Assembly (NCBI RefSeq): GCF_000737325.1
Contig: NZ_CP011125.1
Location: 558,001-622,000 of the forward strand
Reading direction: 5' to 3'
Length of the DNA: 64,000 nt
Source of the DNA: Sandaracinus amylolyticus
GTDB lineage: Bacteria; Myxococcota_A; Polyangia; Polyangiales; Sandaracinaceae
Shown: piece by piece, positions 35,987-43,501 of the stretch
Layout of the letters: each line of letters starts with the position of its first letter
How positions within the stretch are numbered: the first letter of the stretch is position 1
Made by a program: the position numbers and the translations under genes
Notes under the pieces: model-generated
Told to the model about the DNA's origin: nothing
The model's input: only the letters and a program-made list of their open reading frames with translations
Database searches by the model: none

Positions 35987-36880
35987 TCACGGCTCGAGCG
36001 CGATGTCTTCCTGCGGCGGCGGCGACTGACCGTCGAAGAGCACCTGCACGCCGCCGGGATCGACCGCGCCGGGCGGCTCGCCCACCGCGTCGATCGTCGT
36101 CGCGTAGTCGCGTCCCTCGGCGCCGATCGAGCTCGGCGGGTCGTACGTGCCGTTGCCGTTGGTGTCGATCCAGATCGCGACCTCGTAGCGCTCGCGCAGC
36201 TCGATGAGGTTCTCCTCGCGGCGCACCAGCATGTCGTTCGTGTCGGGGATCGCGCCGAGCACGTAGACGAGCACGGTCTCGAAGCCGCCCTCTTCGAGCG
36301 GGCGCCGCACGTGCACTTCCATCCGCCGTCCGGCGAACTGCGACATGTTGCCGAACGCGGCGCGCACCGGCAGCGCACCGCGCGGCAGCGGCGCGCCTTG
36401 CGCGAGATCGACGAAGTCGACGTCGTGCTGGTACGAGACCGTTCCGTCGGCCTGGAGCATCAGGCGCCACTGGTGGTCCTCGCAGCCCTCGGGCGCGCGC
36501 GGACACGGGTCGTACATGCGGTTGCCGTTGAGGTCCGCGACGAGATCGACCTCGTGGTTGCCGTCGAGGACGGTGCACGGCAGCGGGATCTGGAGGTTCG
36601 CCTCGCCGAGCGGATCGAGCACCGCGCGCGCGACGGTGCGCCGCACGCGCGCCGCGCCGCTGCCCTCGATGCGCACCAGGTTCGCGACCGTGAGGTTGTC
36701 GAGGTGCGCGTTCATGTCGGTCAGATCGAGCCGCATGTCGACGCGCGACGATCCGAGATCGTTGCCGCACACCAGCGGCTCGGCGCGCTCCTCGAAGTCA
36801 CCCGAGGTGATCGCGGTGCACCCCGGACCGACGCTCGCCATCGCGAGCACGATCGTCACGAAACGGAGCAGACGCATCAT
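35987..36880 (-). CDS. Lipoprotein with Dx-rich calcium-like loops
   Basis: The 297-residue product has a lipoprotein signal ending VGPGC (Cys 21 of MMRLLRF...). Two loops look like calcium-binding acidic repeats (DLNGNRMYDPC and DTNGNGTYDPP), each inside a beta-strand-rich block (VDLVADLNGN, VAIWIDTNGN), which suggests two copies of a beta-sandwich module. The function is unknown. It starts 2 bases after the stop codon of the upstream gene, so both proteins are made from one message and probably sit in the same envelope complex. Confidence 0.75.
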   Translation of the reverse strand: MMRLLRFVTIVLAMASVGPGCTAITSGDFEERAEPLVCGNDLGSSRVDMRLDLTDMNAHLDNLTVANLVRIEGSGAARVRRTVARAVLDPLGEANLQIPLPCTVLDGNHEVDLVADLNGNRMYDPCPRAPEGCEDHQWRLMLQADGTVSYQHDVDFVDLAQGAPLPRGALPVRAAFGNMSQFAGRRMEVHVRRPLEEGGFETVLVYVLGAIPDTNDMLVRREENLIELRERYEVAIWIDTNGNGTYDPPSSIGAEGRDYATTIDAVGEPPGAVDPGGVQVLFDGQSPPPQEDIALEP

Positions 36881-36882
36881 CG

Positions 36883-37761
36883 TCAGAAATCCCCTCGCAC
36901 CGCGACGAAGCAGCCCTCGCCGGTGCACGCCGCGCTCACCGGCGGCGTCTCGATCGCCTCGGTGCGCGGCCCGAGCACGAGGCCCAGCACGAGCCCGGTC
37001 ACCGCGGCCGCGGCGCCCGTCACGAGCAGCACGTCGGTCGTGATCGCGAGCGCCTCGATCGTGCTCTGTCGTCCCTCGACGTCGCTGCCTGCCGGGCAGA
37101 GCTGCAGCGGACAGTCCTCGTCGAGCGCGCTGCGCTCGCCGAGCGCGACCGCGCCGGTCACGATCCCCGCGACGATCAGCGCGCCACCGCCGCTCATCAC
37201 GATCCACGGCCACGTCTCGCCCGGGATCTCGCGATAGCGCGGGCGCCCCGCTTCTTCGGCCTGACGTCGCGCCTCTTCGGCCTGACGTCGCGCCTCGTCG
37301 GTCTCGGCCTGGGCGCGCGCCTCGGCCTCGCGACGCTCCGCGAGCCCGCGCTCGAGCGCCGCGAGACGCGCCTCGAGCAGCGCGCGATCGGGGATCTCCT
37401 CGACCTGCGCGAGGTATCCGCGCAGCGTGCGGATCGCGTTCTCGTCGTCGCGCGCGTCGCGGTACGCGAGGTACGCATTGAAGAGCAGCTGACCGCGCCC
37501 CGAGAGCCCGTACGCGCGCTCGAACTCGCTCGCGGCGTCCGCGAACCGGCCCTGCTCGTAGTACTGGCGACCGAGCCGGAACGCGCCGCGCGCGCGCTCG
37601 TCGTTCATGTCGCCCTCGGTCGTCGTCGCCTGCGACATCGACTCGCTGCCACCCCCACCGCCCTGCGGTGGCTGTGCCGACGCTCGCGTCGTCGGCGCGA
37701 GCGCGCACGCCGCAGCGATCAGCGCGCTCGCCAGCAGGGTTCCGCGTCGTCGTCGATCCAA
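36883..37761 (-). CDS. Exported protein with TPR-like, coiled-coil and membrane segments
   Basis: I chose the TTG at 37761 because a GGAGGAG lies just upstream and it gives a standard signal peptide (RRRRGTLLASALIAAACAL...RASA). An ATG at 37824 would add 21 residues. The mature part has a TPR-like pair (AFRLGRQYYEQGRFADAASEFERAYGLSG and LLFNAYLAYRDARDDENAI), a charged coiled coil of EARRQAEEARRQAEEAG type, and two membrane helices (WIVMSGGGALIVAGIVTGAVAL, DVLLVTGAAAAVTGLVLGLVLG). This layout recurs in myxobacterial envelope proteins that often accompany kinases or PEGA proteins; no precise function is known. Confidence 0.75.
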   Translation of the reverse strand: MDRRRRGTLLASALIAAACALAPTTRASAQPPQGGGGGSESMSQATTTEGDMNDERARGAFRLGRQYYEQGRFADAASEFERAYGLSGRGQLLFNAYLAYRDARDDENAIRTLRGYLAQVEEIPDRALLEARLAALERGLAERREAEARAQAETDEARRQAEEARRQAEEAGRPRYREIPGETWPWIVMSGGGALIVAGIVTGAVALGERSALDEDCPLQLCPAGSDVEGRQSTIEALAITTDVLLVTGAAAAVTGLVLGLVLGPRTEAIETPPVSAACTGEGCFVAVRGDF

Positions 37762-37861
37762 AGCTCCTCCATGCGCCGCGAAGGCTCGCGCGATGCTACC
37801 GCAGACGGGCGCGAACGATCGCATTCCCCGCCCGAACGTACGAGTCGGCGCGCGAGACGGA

Positions 37862-39772
37862 TCACTCGGGCCCGGGGCACGTCCACTCGACGCCGACGCG
37901 CGTGAGCCTCGGCGCGCCGAGGCTCGCGCTCACCGCGAGCGTCACGCGCACCTCGATCACGCCTCCCTCGGGCAGCGCGAGCGGGAAGGGCGCCGCGTCA
38001 TCGGGGATCGTGCCGAGCGAAATCCACGGCGCGCTCGCGAGCGACGCGACGTCGGACGCGTGGCGCACCTCGATCGCGATCGTGCCGTGGGTGCCGGGAT
38101 CGCCCGCGACGTGCACGTTCACCCAGCTCGTCGTCACGTCCGCGCCGCAGCCGTCGAACACGCGCTGCGCGCTGGCGCGCGGCACGGGCGCCCCGAAGAG
38201 CTGCAGGCCCGCGAGGTCGCCCTGTGTGTGCGGCGACGCGCCCACCGGCACCTGCGCGCCGGCGATCGCGTCCTCCACGTCGACGCGCGTCGCCACGCCG
38301 AGCCCCGCGCCGCCACCTGCTCCGCTGATCGCCCACACGTGCCCCAGCCCGTCTGCGCCGATCCCGATCGAGTCCACCGGCGCGACGTCGTCGAGCGCGA
38401 GCGAGCGCGTCGCGACCACGCGAAGCGGATCGAGCGAGAGCCGCGACACGCGCCCTCCGGTGTGCGCGACCCACAGATCCGCGCCGTCGAACCCCGCGCC
38501 GCGCGGCGACGGCTCGGTGCGGATCGTCGACCAACGCGACGTGCGCGGGTCGTGGATCGTCACCGAGTCGCACGAGAAGCCCGTCATCGCGATGCGACCC
38601 TCGCCATCGATCGCCATCCCGTAGAGCAGCCAGCACGCGAGCGGCACCTCGACGATCTCGAGGCTCGGCGGATCGGCGCTCGGATCGATCCGCGCGAGCC
38701 AGCCGTCGCGCGAGATCGCCCAGAGCCGACCCCACGGATCGAACGCCGCGGAGTAGGGCGAGAACCCCGGCGTCTCGACCCGCTGGATCACGTCGCCGCG
38801 CAGCCCGTCCACCTCGACGAACGCTTGTCCGTCGTGCAGCCCGATCCACGCGTCACCGCCCGACACGCCGTCGAGCCCGCGATCTCCGTCGATCGCGATC
38901 GCACGCGCGACCTCGCGCGCTCCGCCGATGATCGTGCTCGCGAGCACGCACTCGTCGCTGCCCCACGCGCGCACGTCCTCGGGCGACGCGGAGGTCTCGA
39001 TCGTCCCGCTCGCGTCGCGGTCCACGCAGCGCGCGCGATCCCCCGCGACGCGCACGACGCTCGGCACGCCGTCGAACGCGCGGTTCGCCACCCACGCGTC
39101 GCCGTTCCAGTCGACCGAGACGCGGCTCGGCTCGAGCGCGACCGCATCGCGCTCACCGGTCGCGTACCGCGCGGTCTCGCGCGCTTCGATCGCATCGATG
39201 CGCGAGACGGTCGCCTCCGCGCTGTTCACGGCCCACACGGTCGCGCTCGATCGCTCTTCGCGCGCGAGCGTGAGCTCGCCGAGGCCCGTGACGACGAGAC
39301 CTCCGCCCGCTTCGTCGAACGGCTCGCCCCAGAGCTCGCCGGTGCACGACGCAGTGCACCCACCGCACGGGCTGCGCACGCCTTCGTCGGCGAGCCCGTC
39401 GCAGTCCTGGTCGAGCGTGTCGCAGCGCTCGCGCGACGGCCCCTGCGAGCCGTCGCAGAGCCCCCAGTGCTGCGCGACGCAGCGCGTGCGCCCGGTGCGA
39501 CACTCGCCGACGCCGGCGAGCTCGCTCGGACCGGGGAAGCAGTCGGTGACGCTCCCGATCAGGCACGGACAGCCGGTCGCGGTGGGATCGACCGTGCAAT
39601 CGGGCGCGGGGACCGCGTCGCAGTCCTCTCCGCGCGCGGCGTTGCCGTCGTCGCAGTCGGGCCCGGCCTCGCAGTGCGTGCCGAGGCCGTCGAGGTCCTC
39701 GTCGACGCAGGGTGGCGAGCCGTCGCATCCGAGCGCGAGCAGCAGCGCGAGCACGCGCGCGAAGCGACGCAT
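37862..39772 (-). CDS. MopE-like lipoprotein with a beta-propeller
   Basis: The 636-residue product starts with a lipoprotein signal (LLLALGC, Cys 16). Residues 20-140 hold Cys/Asp-rich motifs of the MopE metal-binding type (CVDEDLDGLGTHC, PDCDDGNAARGEDCD, CDTLDQDCDGLADEG), probably calcium loops tied by disulfides. The rest is a beta-propeller of the NHL/Vgb kind with repeats such as DWNGDAWVANRAFDGVPSVV, DPWGRLWAISRDGWLARID and GIGADGLGHVWAISG. It ends in a beta-sandwich-like domain. It should lie on the outer membrane surface; ligand or enzymatic role unknown. It is divergent from the SDR-like gene. Confidence 0.8.
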   Translation of the reverse strand: MRRFARVLALLLALGCDGSPPCVDEDLDGLGTHCEAGPDCDDGNAARGEDCDAVPAPDCTVDPTATGCPCLIGSVTDCFPGPSELAGVGECRTGRTRCVAQHWGLCDGSQGPSRERCDTLDQDCDGLADEGVRSPCGGCTASCTGELWGEPFDEAGGGLVVTGLGELTLAREERSSATVWAVNSAEATVSRIDAIEARETARYATGERDAVALEPSRVSVDWNGDAWVANRAFDGVPSVVRVAGDRARCVDRDASGTIETSASPEDVRAWGSDECVLASTIIGGAREVARAIAIDGDRGLDGVSGGDAWIGLHDGQAFVEVDGLRGDVIQRVETPGFSPYSAAFDPWGRLWAISRDGWLARIDPSADPPSLEIVEVPLACWLLYGMAIDGEGRIAMTGFSCDSVTIHDPRTSRWSTIRTEPSPRGAGFDGADLWVAHTGGRVSRLSLDPLRVVATRSLALDDVAPVDSIGIGADGLGHVWAISGAGGGAGLGVATRVDVEDAIAGAQVPVGASPHTQGDLAGLQLFGAPVPRASAQRVFDGCGADVTTSWVNVHVAGDPGTHGTIAIEVRHASDVASLASAPWISLGTIPDDAAPFPLALPEGGVIEVRVTLAVSASLGAPRLTRVGVEWTCPGPE

Positions 39773-39835
39773 CGCTCCGGAGCATAGCGCCCGGGCGTCT
39801 TGTCCGCGCCGACCTCGGCCTGCTACGACGGCGCG

Positions 39836-40879
39836 GTGAAGGTCGTCCTCACCGGGGCCACCGGGTTCATCGGCGGCGCGATCGCGCGCCGGCTCCTCGA
39901 TCGCGGTGACGAGCTGACCGTCCTCGCGCGCGATCCATCGGCGGCGGCGTCGCTCGCGCAGCGCGGCGCGAACGTCGCGACGGGCTCGCTCCTCGATCCC
40001 AACGCGATCGCGCGGGCGGCGCGCGGCGCGGACGTGCTGGTGCACGCGGCGGGCATCCCTTCGCCGCGGGCCTCGGCGCGTGCGCTGCGATGGACGCTGG
40101 TGGCGGGCACCGAGAACGTGCTGTCGGCGGCGCGACACGCCGGTCTCGAGCGAGTGGTCACCATCTCGAGCGCCGACGTGACGCTCGCGAACGTCGATCG
40201 CGTGCACTGGGACGAGAAGCGCGATCTCGCGCAGCTGCCGATCGGCGAGCGCGCGCGCGCGCTCCGTCTCGCGGAGGAGATCGCGCTGAGCACGAGCGAC
40301 GCCGAGCTCGCGGTGACCGCGTTGCGTCCCGGCTGGGTGTGGGGCCCGGGTGATCTCTCGACGCTGCCCGAGCTGGTGCGCGAAGCACGAAGCGGTGGGA
40401 TCCGCATGTTCGGTGACGGCCGCAACCTGGTCGCGACGACGTACGTCGACACGCTCGCCGACGCGGTGATCGCCGCAGCGCGCGCGCCCGGAGCGCCGGG
40501 CCAGGCGTACTACGTCGGCGACCCGGAATTCCTGGAGCTCCGCGAGTTCCTCCAGCAGCTCTCGCGCACGCTCACGCTGCCGGCGCCGCGCCCGGGGCCG
40601 CCGTTCGCGCTCGTGTACCCGCTCGCGGTGCTGCGCGCGGGACGCGGCGGCGCGACGCTGCCCGAGGAGATCCTCCGCCGCGCGCGCAGCACGCTGTTCG
40701 ACGTGCAGAAGGCGATCGCGGAGCTCGACTTCCGCGCGACGATCTCGGTGGACGAGGGTATGAAGCGCCTGTCGTCGTGGGTGAACGAGGTCGGCGGGCT
40801 CGACGCTGTGCTCGCGAAGGCGCGCCCGCTGCCCGACGAGGCGACGCTCGAGCGCGAGGCGAGCGCCGCCGGCGCGTGA
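39836..40879 (+). CDS. NAD-dependent epimerase/SDR-like protein without the YxxxK pair
   Basis: The GTG at 39836 starts a 347-residue extended-SDR fold. The nucleotide-binding motif TGATGFIGG (6-14), the VLVHAAGI strand and the RPGWVWGPGD block are typical of 3-beta-hydroxysteroid dehydrogenase/isomerase-like and NAD-dependent epimerase proteins. At the place where the catalytic Tyr-x-x-x-Lys should precede the AE pair, the sequence reads R139-ARA-L143 (IGERARALRLAEE). The enzyme may therefore be inactive, use another mechanism, or bind NAD(P) as a sensor. Substrate unknown. The SRP RNA gene follows on the same strand. Confidence 0.8.
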   Translation: MKVVLTGATGFIGGAIARRLLDRGDELTVLARDPSAAASLAQRGANVATGSLLDPNAIARAARGADVLVHAAGIPSPRASARALRWTLVAGTENVLSAARHAGLERVVTISSADVTLANVDRVHWDEKRDLAQLPIGERARALRLAEEIALSTSDAELAVTALRPGWVWGPGDLSTLPELVREARSGGIRMFGDGRNLVATTYVDTLADAVIAAARAPGAPGQAYYVGDPEFLELREFLQQLSRTLTLPAPRPGPPFALVYPLAVLRAGRGGATLPEEILRRARSTLFDVQKAIAELDFRATISVDEGMKRLSSWVNEVGGLDAVLAKARPLPDEATLEREASAAGA

Positions 40880-40937
40880 TCGCTCTTGCCCCGGCGCGCG
40901 CCCCGTACTACGAAGGGCGCTCCGAATTCGTTCGGCT

Positions 40938-41025
40938 CATGGCCTCGCCAACGCTGGCCCGTCAACCCTGCCAGGCCCGGAAGGGAGCAACAGTCGCGGT
41001 GACCAGCGTGTGGCGGGGCCCTCTG
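40938..41025 (+). ncRNA. ffs: Signal recognition particle RNA, small bacterial type
   Basis: The apical part CCAGGCCCGGAAGGGAGCAA is the conserved SRP domain IV loop that binds Ffh. The distal arms GGCCTCGCCA (40941-40950) and TGGCGGGGCC (41011-41020) pair along their length, with the ACGCTGG / CCAGCGT extension. A run of seven T (41026-41032) follows and serves as terminator. Together they form the 4.5S-type hairpin of about 90 bases. Ends are approximate. Confidence 0.92.
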
Positions 41026-41195
41026 TTTTTTTGAGGAGGGGGCCCCCGACGCTGCGCCGGTCGTGGCGGGTTGGCGGTGGGGTGCCGCGCTGGGCGGATC
41101 TCGGCGGGTGAGGTCGTGCCCCTCGAGCGCGTGGGGCCCCAGCCCCACGCGCGATCTCGGGACGGCGGCCTGGCCGATGCTCGGCTCGCGCGGAG

Positions 41196-41414
41196 CGCAT
41201 CGCTTCGCTCGCGCGGAGAGCGCATCGCTTCGCTCGCGCGGAGAGCGCATCGCTTCGCTCGCGCGGAGAGCGCATCGCTTCGCTCGCGCGGAGAGCGCAT
41301 CGTTTCGCTCGCGCGGAGAGCGCATCGCTTCGCTCGCGCGGAGAGCGCATCGCTTCGCTCGCGCGGAGCGCATCGCTTCGCTCGCGCGGAGCGCATCGCT
41401 TCGCTCGCGCCGCG
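41196..41414. repeat. Nine tandem 25/23-bp hairpin repeats
   Basis: Units CGCATCGCTTCGCTCGCGCG plus GAGAG repeat with a 25-base period at 41196, 41221, 41246, 41271, 41296 and 41321. The last ones (41346, 41369, 41392) have a 23-base period because one AG is lost. One unit has a C-to-T change (CGTTTC). Each unit can form GAGCG...CGCTC, so the transcript would be a chain of small hairpins. The surrounding 41033-41547 stretch has no gene. It is located between the SRP RNA and tRNA-Arg. Confidence 0.85.
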
Positions 41415-41547
41415 CGCATCCGCGAGCATCGCGGTCGCTCATCCGCGAGGCATCGCTTCGCTCCGCGCTGCGTCGCTCGCGCGACGTGTGCAGCGTTTCG
41501 GAGCCAAAAACAGTTCGGGGCTGAGCGATGACTCGCTCAGCCCCGAA

Positions 41548-41621
<74 letters not shown>

Positions 41622-41703
41622 TGAAGGGGCGCGAACTCTAGCGAGATGGACAGGTTTGTCAAACTCGCTCTTCGATTTTCTTTTCGAGCTCGCGCTCTTC
41701 GGA

Positions 41704-41791
41704 CGGAGAGGGCGGGATTCGAACCCGCGGTACCCTTTTGGAGTACTCTCGCTTAGCAAGCGAGTGCCTTAGGCCACTCGGCCACCTCTCC
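41704..41791 (-). tRNA. tRNA-Ser(GCT)
   Basis: A class II tRNA with acceptor GGAGAGG/CCTCTCC, anticodon loop TTGCTAA (GCT), a long variable arm (AGTACTCCAAAAGGGTACC) and T arm with GGTTCGAATCC. It reads AGC and AGU codons. Confidence 0.95.
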
Positions 41792-41888
41792 GGCGGCGGG
41801 TCTCCGCCGCTCCCGCGTTCGCGGGAATCGCGTTATTAGCCGCGCGGTGTGGTCGTGTCAAACGACGTGCGCGCTATGCTGCGCCGCG

Positions 41889-42464
41889 ATGATTCGACTC
41901 TCGATCGCGGCACTGATCGCCTCCGCGTGCGCGCTGCTCGGGGTGCCACGCGCGCATGCGTGCTCGTGCGTGGAGACGCCCTTCGAGCAGCTCGCCGCCG
42001 AAGCCGACGCGATCTTCGAAGGACGTGTGGCCTCGATCGAGCCCGCAGGAGAGATGCACGTGCGCGTGCGGCTCGACGTGGTGCAGACCTGGCGCGAGGC
42101 GAACGCGGAGCACGTCGAGGTCCGCACCGCGTCGCAGTCCGCGGCGTGTGGTGTCCACTTCGAGGTCGGGCGCTCGTACCTCGTGCTCGCCGAGCGAGCC
42201 GATGGCGAGTGGACCGCGTCCCTCTGTGGCGGCACCCGCGCGATGGAGGATGCCGACGACGAGCGTCTCTCACTCGGGTCCGGCGTGATCCCGGTCGACA
42301 TCGAGGACGAAGAGACCGCGTCCACGGAGCAGCATCCGCAGACGCTCCCGCCGCGCGGGGGCGGGTGCGCGGGGTGCGCGATCACCTCGCCCGCAGGCTC
42401 GCCGATCGCCCCGGCAATCGCGCTCGTGATCGCGATGTGGATGCGACGACGACGAATTCGTTGA
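41889..42464 (+). CDS. TIMP/NTR-like protein with a MYXO-CTERM tail
   Basis: The 191-residue protein has a signal peptide ending RAHA, after which the mature chain begins CSC (C25, C27), the hallmark start of tissue-inhibitor-of-metalloproteinase (NTR) domains. Further family features are DAIFEGRVASIE, VRLDVVQTWREA, CGVHFEVGRSYLVLA and SLCGGTRAMEDA. The C-terminus has a short Gly/Cys motif (GGGCAGC), a hydrophobic helix (PIAPAIALVIAMW) and an Arg cluster (MRRRRIR), which is the MYXO-CTERM sorting signal of myxobacteria. The protein should be exported and anchored at the cell surface after tail processing. Whether it inhibits a protease is unknown. Confidence 0.85.
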   Translation: MIRLSIAALIASACALLGVPRAHACSCVETPFEQLAAEADAIFEGRVASIEPAGEMHVRVRLDVVQTWREANAEHVEVRTASQSAACGVHFEVGRSYLVLAERADGEWTASLCGGTRAMEDADDERLSLGSGVIPVDIEDEETASTEQHPQTLPPRGGGCAGCAITSPAGSPIAPAIALVIAMWMRRRRIR

Positions 42465-42495
42465 CAGCATTCGACCTCGCGCTACAACCGCCGGC

Positions 42496-42582
42496 GGAGA
42501 GCTGGCCGAGTGGTCGAAGGCGCCTGATTCGAAATCAGGTGTGCCCGTGAGGGTACCGTGGGTTCGAATCCCACGCTCTCCG
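42496..42582 (+). tRNA. tRNA-Ser(CGA)
   Basis: Class II cloverleaf with acceptor GGAGAGC/GCTCTCC, anticodon stem CCTGA/TCAGG and loop TTCGAAA (anticodon CGA), a long variable arm and T arm GTGGGTTCGAATCCCAC. It reads UCG codons, which are frequent in this GC-rich genome. Confidence 0.95.
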
Positions 42583-42628
42583 CTGTGACGCCGCGCTGCA
42601 CGTGAGTCTGCGCGGGAGCGAGCTCCGG

Positions 42629-42665
42629 GCGCGGCCCTCTGTCGAGAGATGAGGGGCCGCGCTTT
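42629..42665 (+). terminator. Hairpin after tRNA-Ser(CGA)
   Basis: Arms GCGCGGCCCTC and GAGGGGCCGCGC pair with one bulged base and are followed by TTTGCG. It lies about 47 bases after the tRNA and is a good intrinsic terminator candidate. Confidence 0.55.
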
Positions 42666-42791
42666 GCGTATCTGGCGCTCTATGGATCCGGCGCGCGATG
42701 TTTCTGCGCCGGACGCCGGAGCTGGCGCGCGGTCTCCACGTGTGGTCGCGCGACGGCCTCGAGAGCTCGAGGTTCTTTGCATGCGATCCCG

Positions 42792-42878
42792 GGAGAGGTG
42801 ACCGAGTGGTCGAAGGTGCACGATTGGAAATCGTGTGTACTGGAGACAGTACCGCGGGTTCGAATCCCGCCCTCTCCG
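42792..42878 (+). tRNA. tRNA-Ser(GGA)
   Basis: Class II cloverleaf with acceptor GGAGAGG/CCTCTCC, anticodon stem CACGA/TCGTG and loop TTGGAAA (anticodon GGA), a long variable arm and T arm GCGGGTTCGAATCCCGC. It reads UCC and UCU codons. The tadA gene follows by 53 bases. Confidence 0.95.
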
Positions 42879-42931
42879 TTCTTCCGTTCCGCGCCTGATC
42901 GTCTCCGCCGACTGCGCTATCCCCGCTGCGG

Positions 42932-43501
42932 ATGACCGACTCCGGCGACGCGCTTCCGTGCTCCGACGTCGACGCCTCGTTCATGCGCGAGGCGATCGCC
43001 GAGGCGCGTCTCGCCGAGGCGAAGGGCGAGGTCCCGGTCGGCTGCGTGATCGTGCTCGAAGGCGCGATCGTCGGGCGCGGGCACAACCTGCGCGAGACGA
43101 TGCAGGACCCGACCGCGCACGCCGAGATGATCGCGCTGCGCCAGGCGGCATCGACGATCGGGAGCTGGCGCCTCGAGCACGCGATCGCGTACGTGACGCT
43201 CGAGCCGTGCCCGATGTGCGCCGGCGCGCTCGTGAACGCGCGCGTCGCGCGCGTGGTCTACGGCGCCGACGATCCGAAGGCGGGCGCGACCACGACGCTC
43301 TACACGATCGGCAGCGATCCCCGGCTCAACCACCGGTTCGTGCTCGTGCCGCAGGTGCTCGGCGGCGAGTGCGGCGCGCTCCTCACCGACTTCTTCGGCC
43401 GCATCCGCGCTGCGCGTCGTGCCGCGCGCGCGGGCATCACGCCTGACGTCCCGCCGCCGCCCGCGAAGCCTCGCCGCGATCAGGAGCCCGAGGGCGGGTA
43501 G
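42932..43501 (+). CDS. tadA: tRNA-specific adenosine deaminase
   Basis: TadA converts A34 of tRNA-Arg(ACG) to inosine, which is essential for decoding CGC and CGA. The zinc and catalytic residues are H63 and E65 (HAEMIAL) and C93, C96 (EPCPMCAGAL). A proline-rich tail of about 20 residues is extra. The 189-residue length is slightly long. The last 22 bases overlap the convergent kinase gene. The substrate tRNA-Arg(ACG) is encoded 1.3 kb away on the opposite strand. Confidence 0.93.
   Translation: MTDSGDALPCSDVDASFMREAIAEARLAEAKGEVPVGCVIVLEGAIVGRGHNLRETMQDPTAHAEMIALRQAASTIGSWRLEHAIAYVTLEPCPMCAGALVNARVARVVYGADDPKAGATTTLYTIGSDPRLNHRFVLVPQVLGGECGALLTDFFGRIRAARRAARAGITPDVPPPPAKPRRDQEPEGG

Noticed and set aside
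41196-41414. Possible CRISPR array
   Set aside because: Repeats are directly adjacent with no unique spacers, and no cas genes are present.
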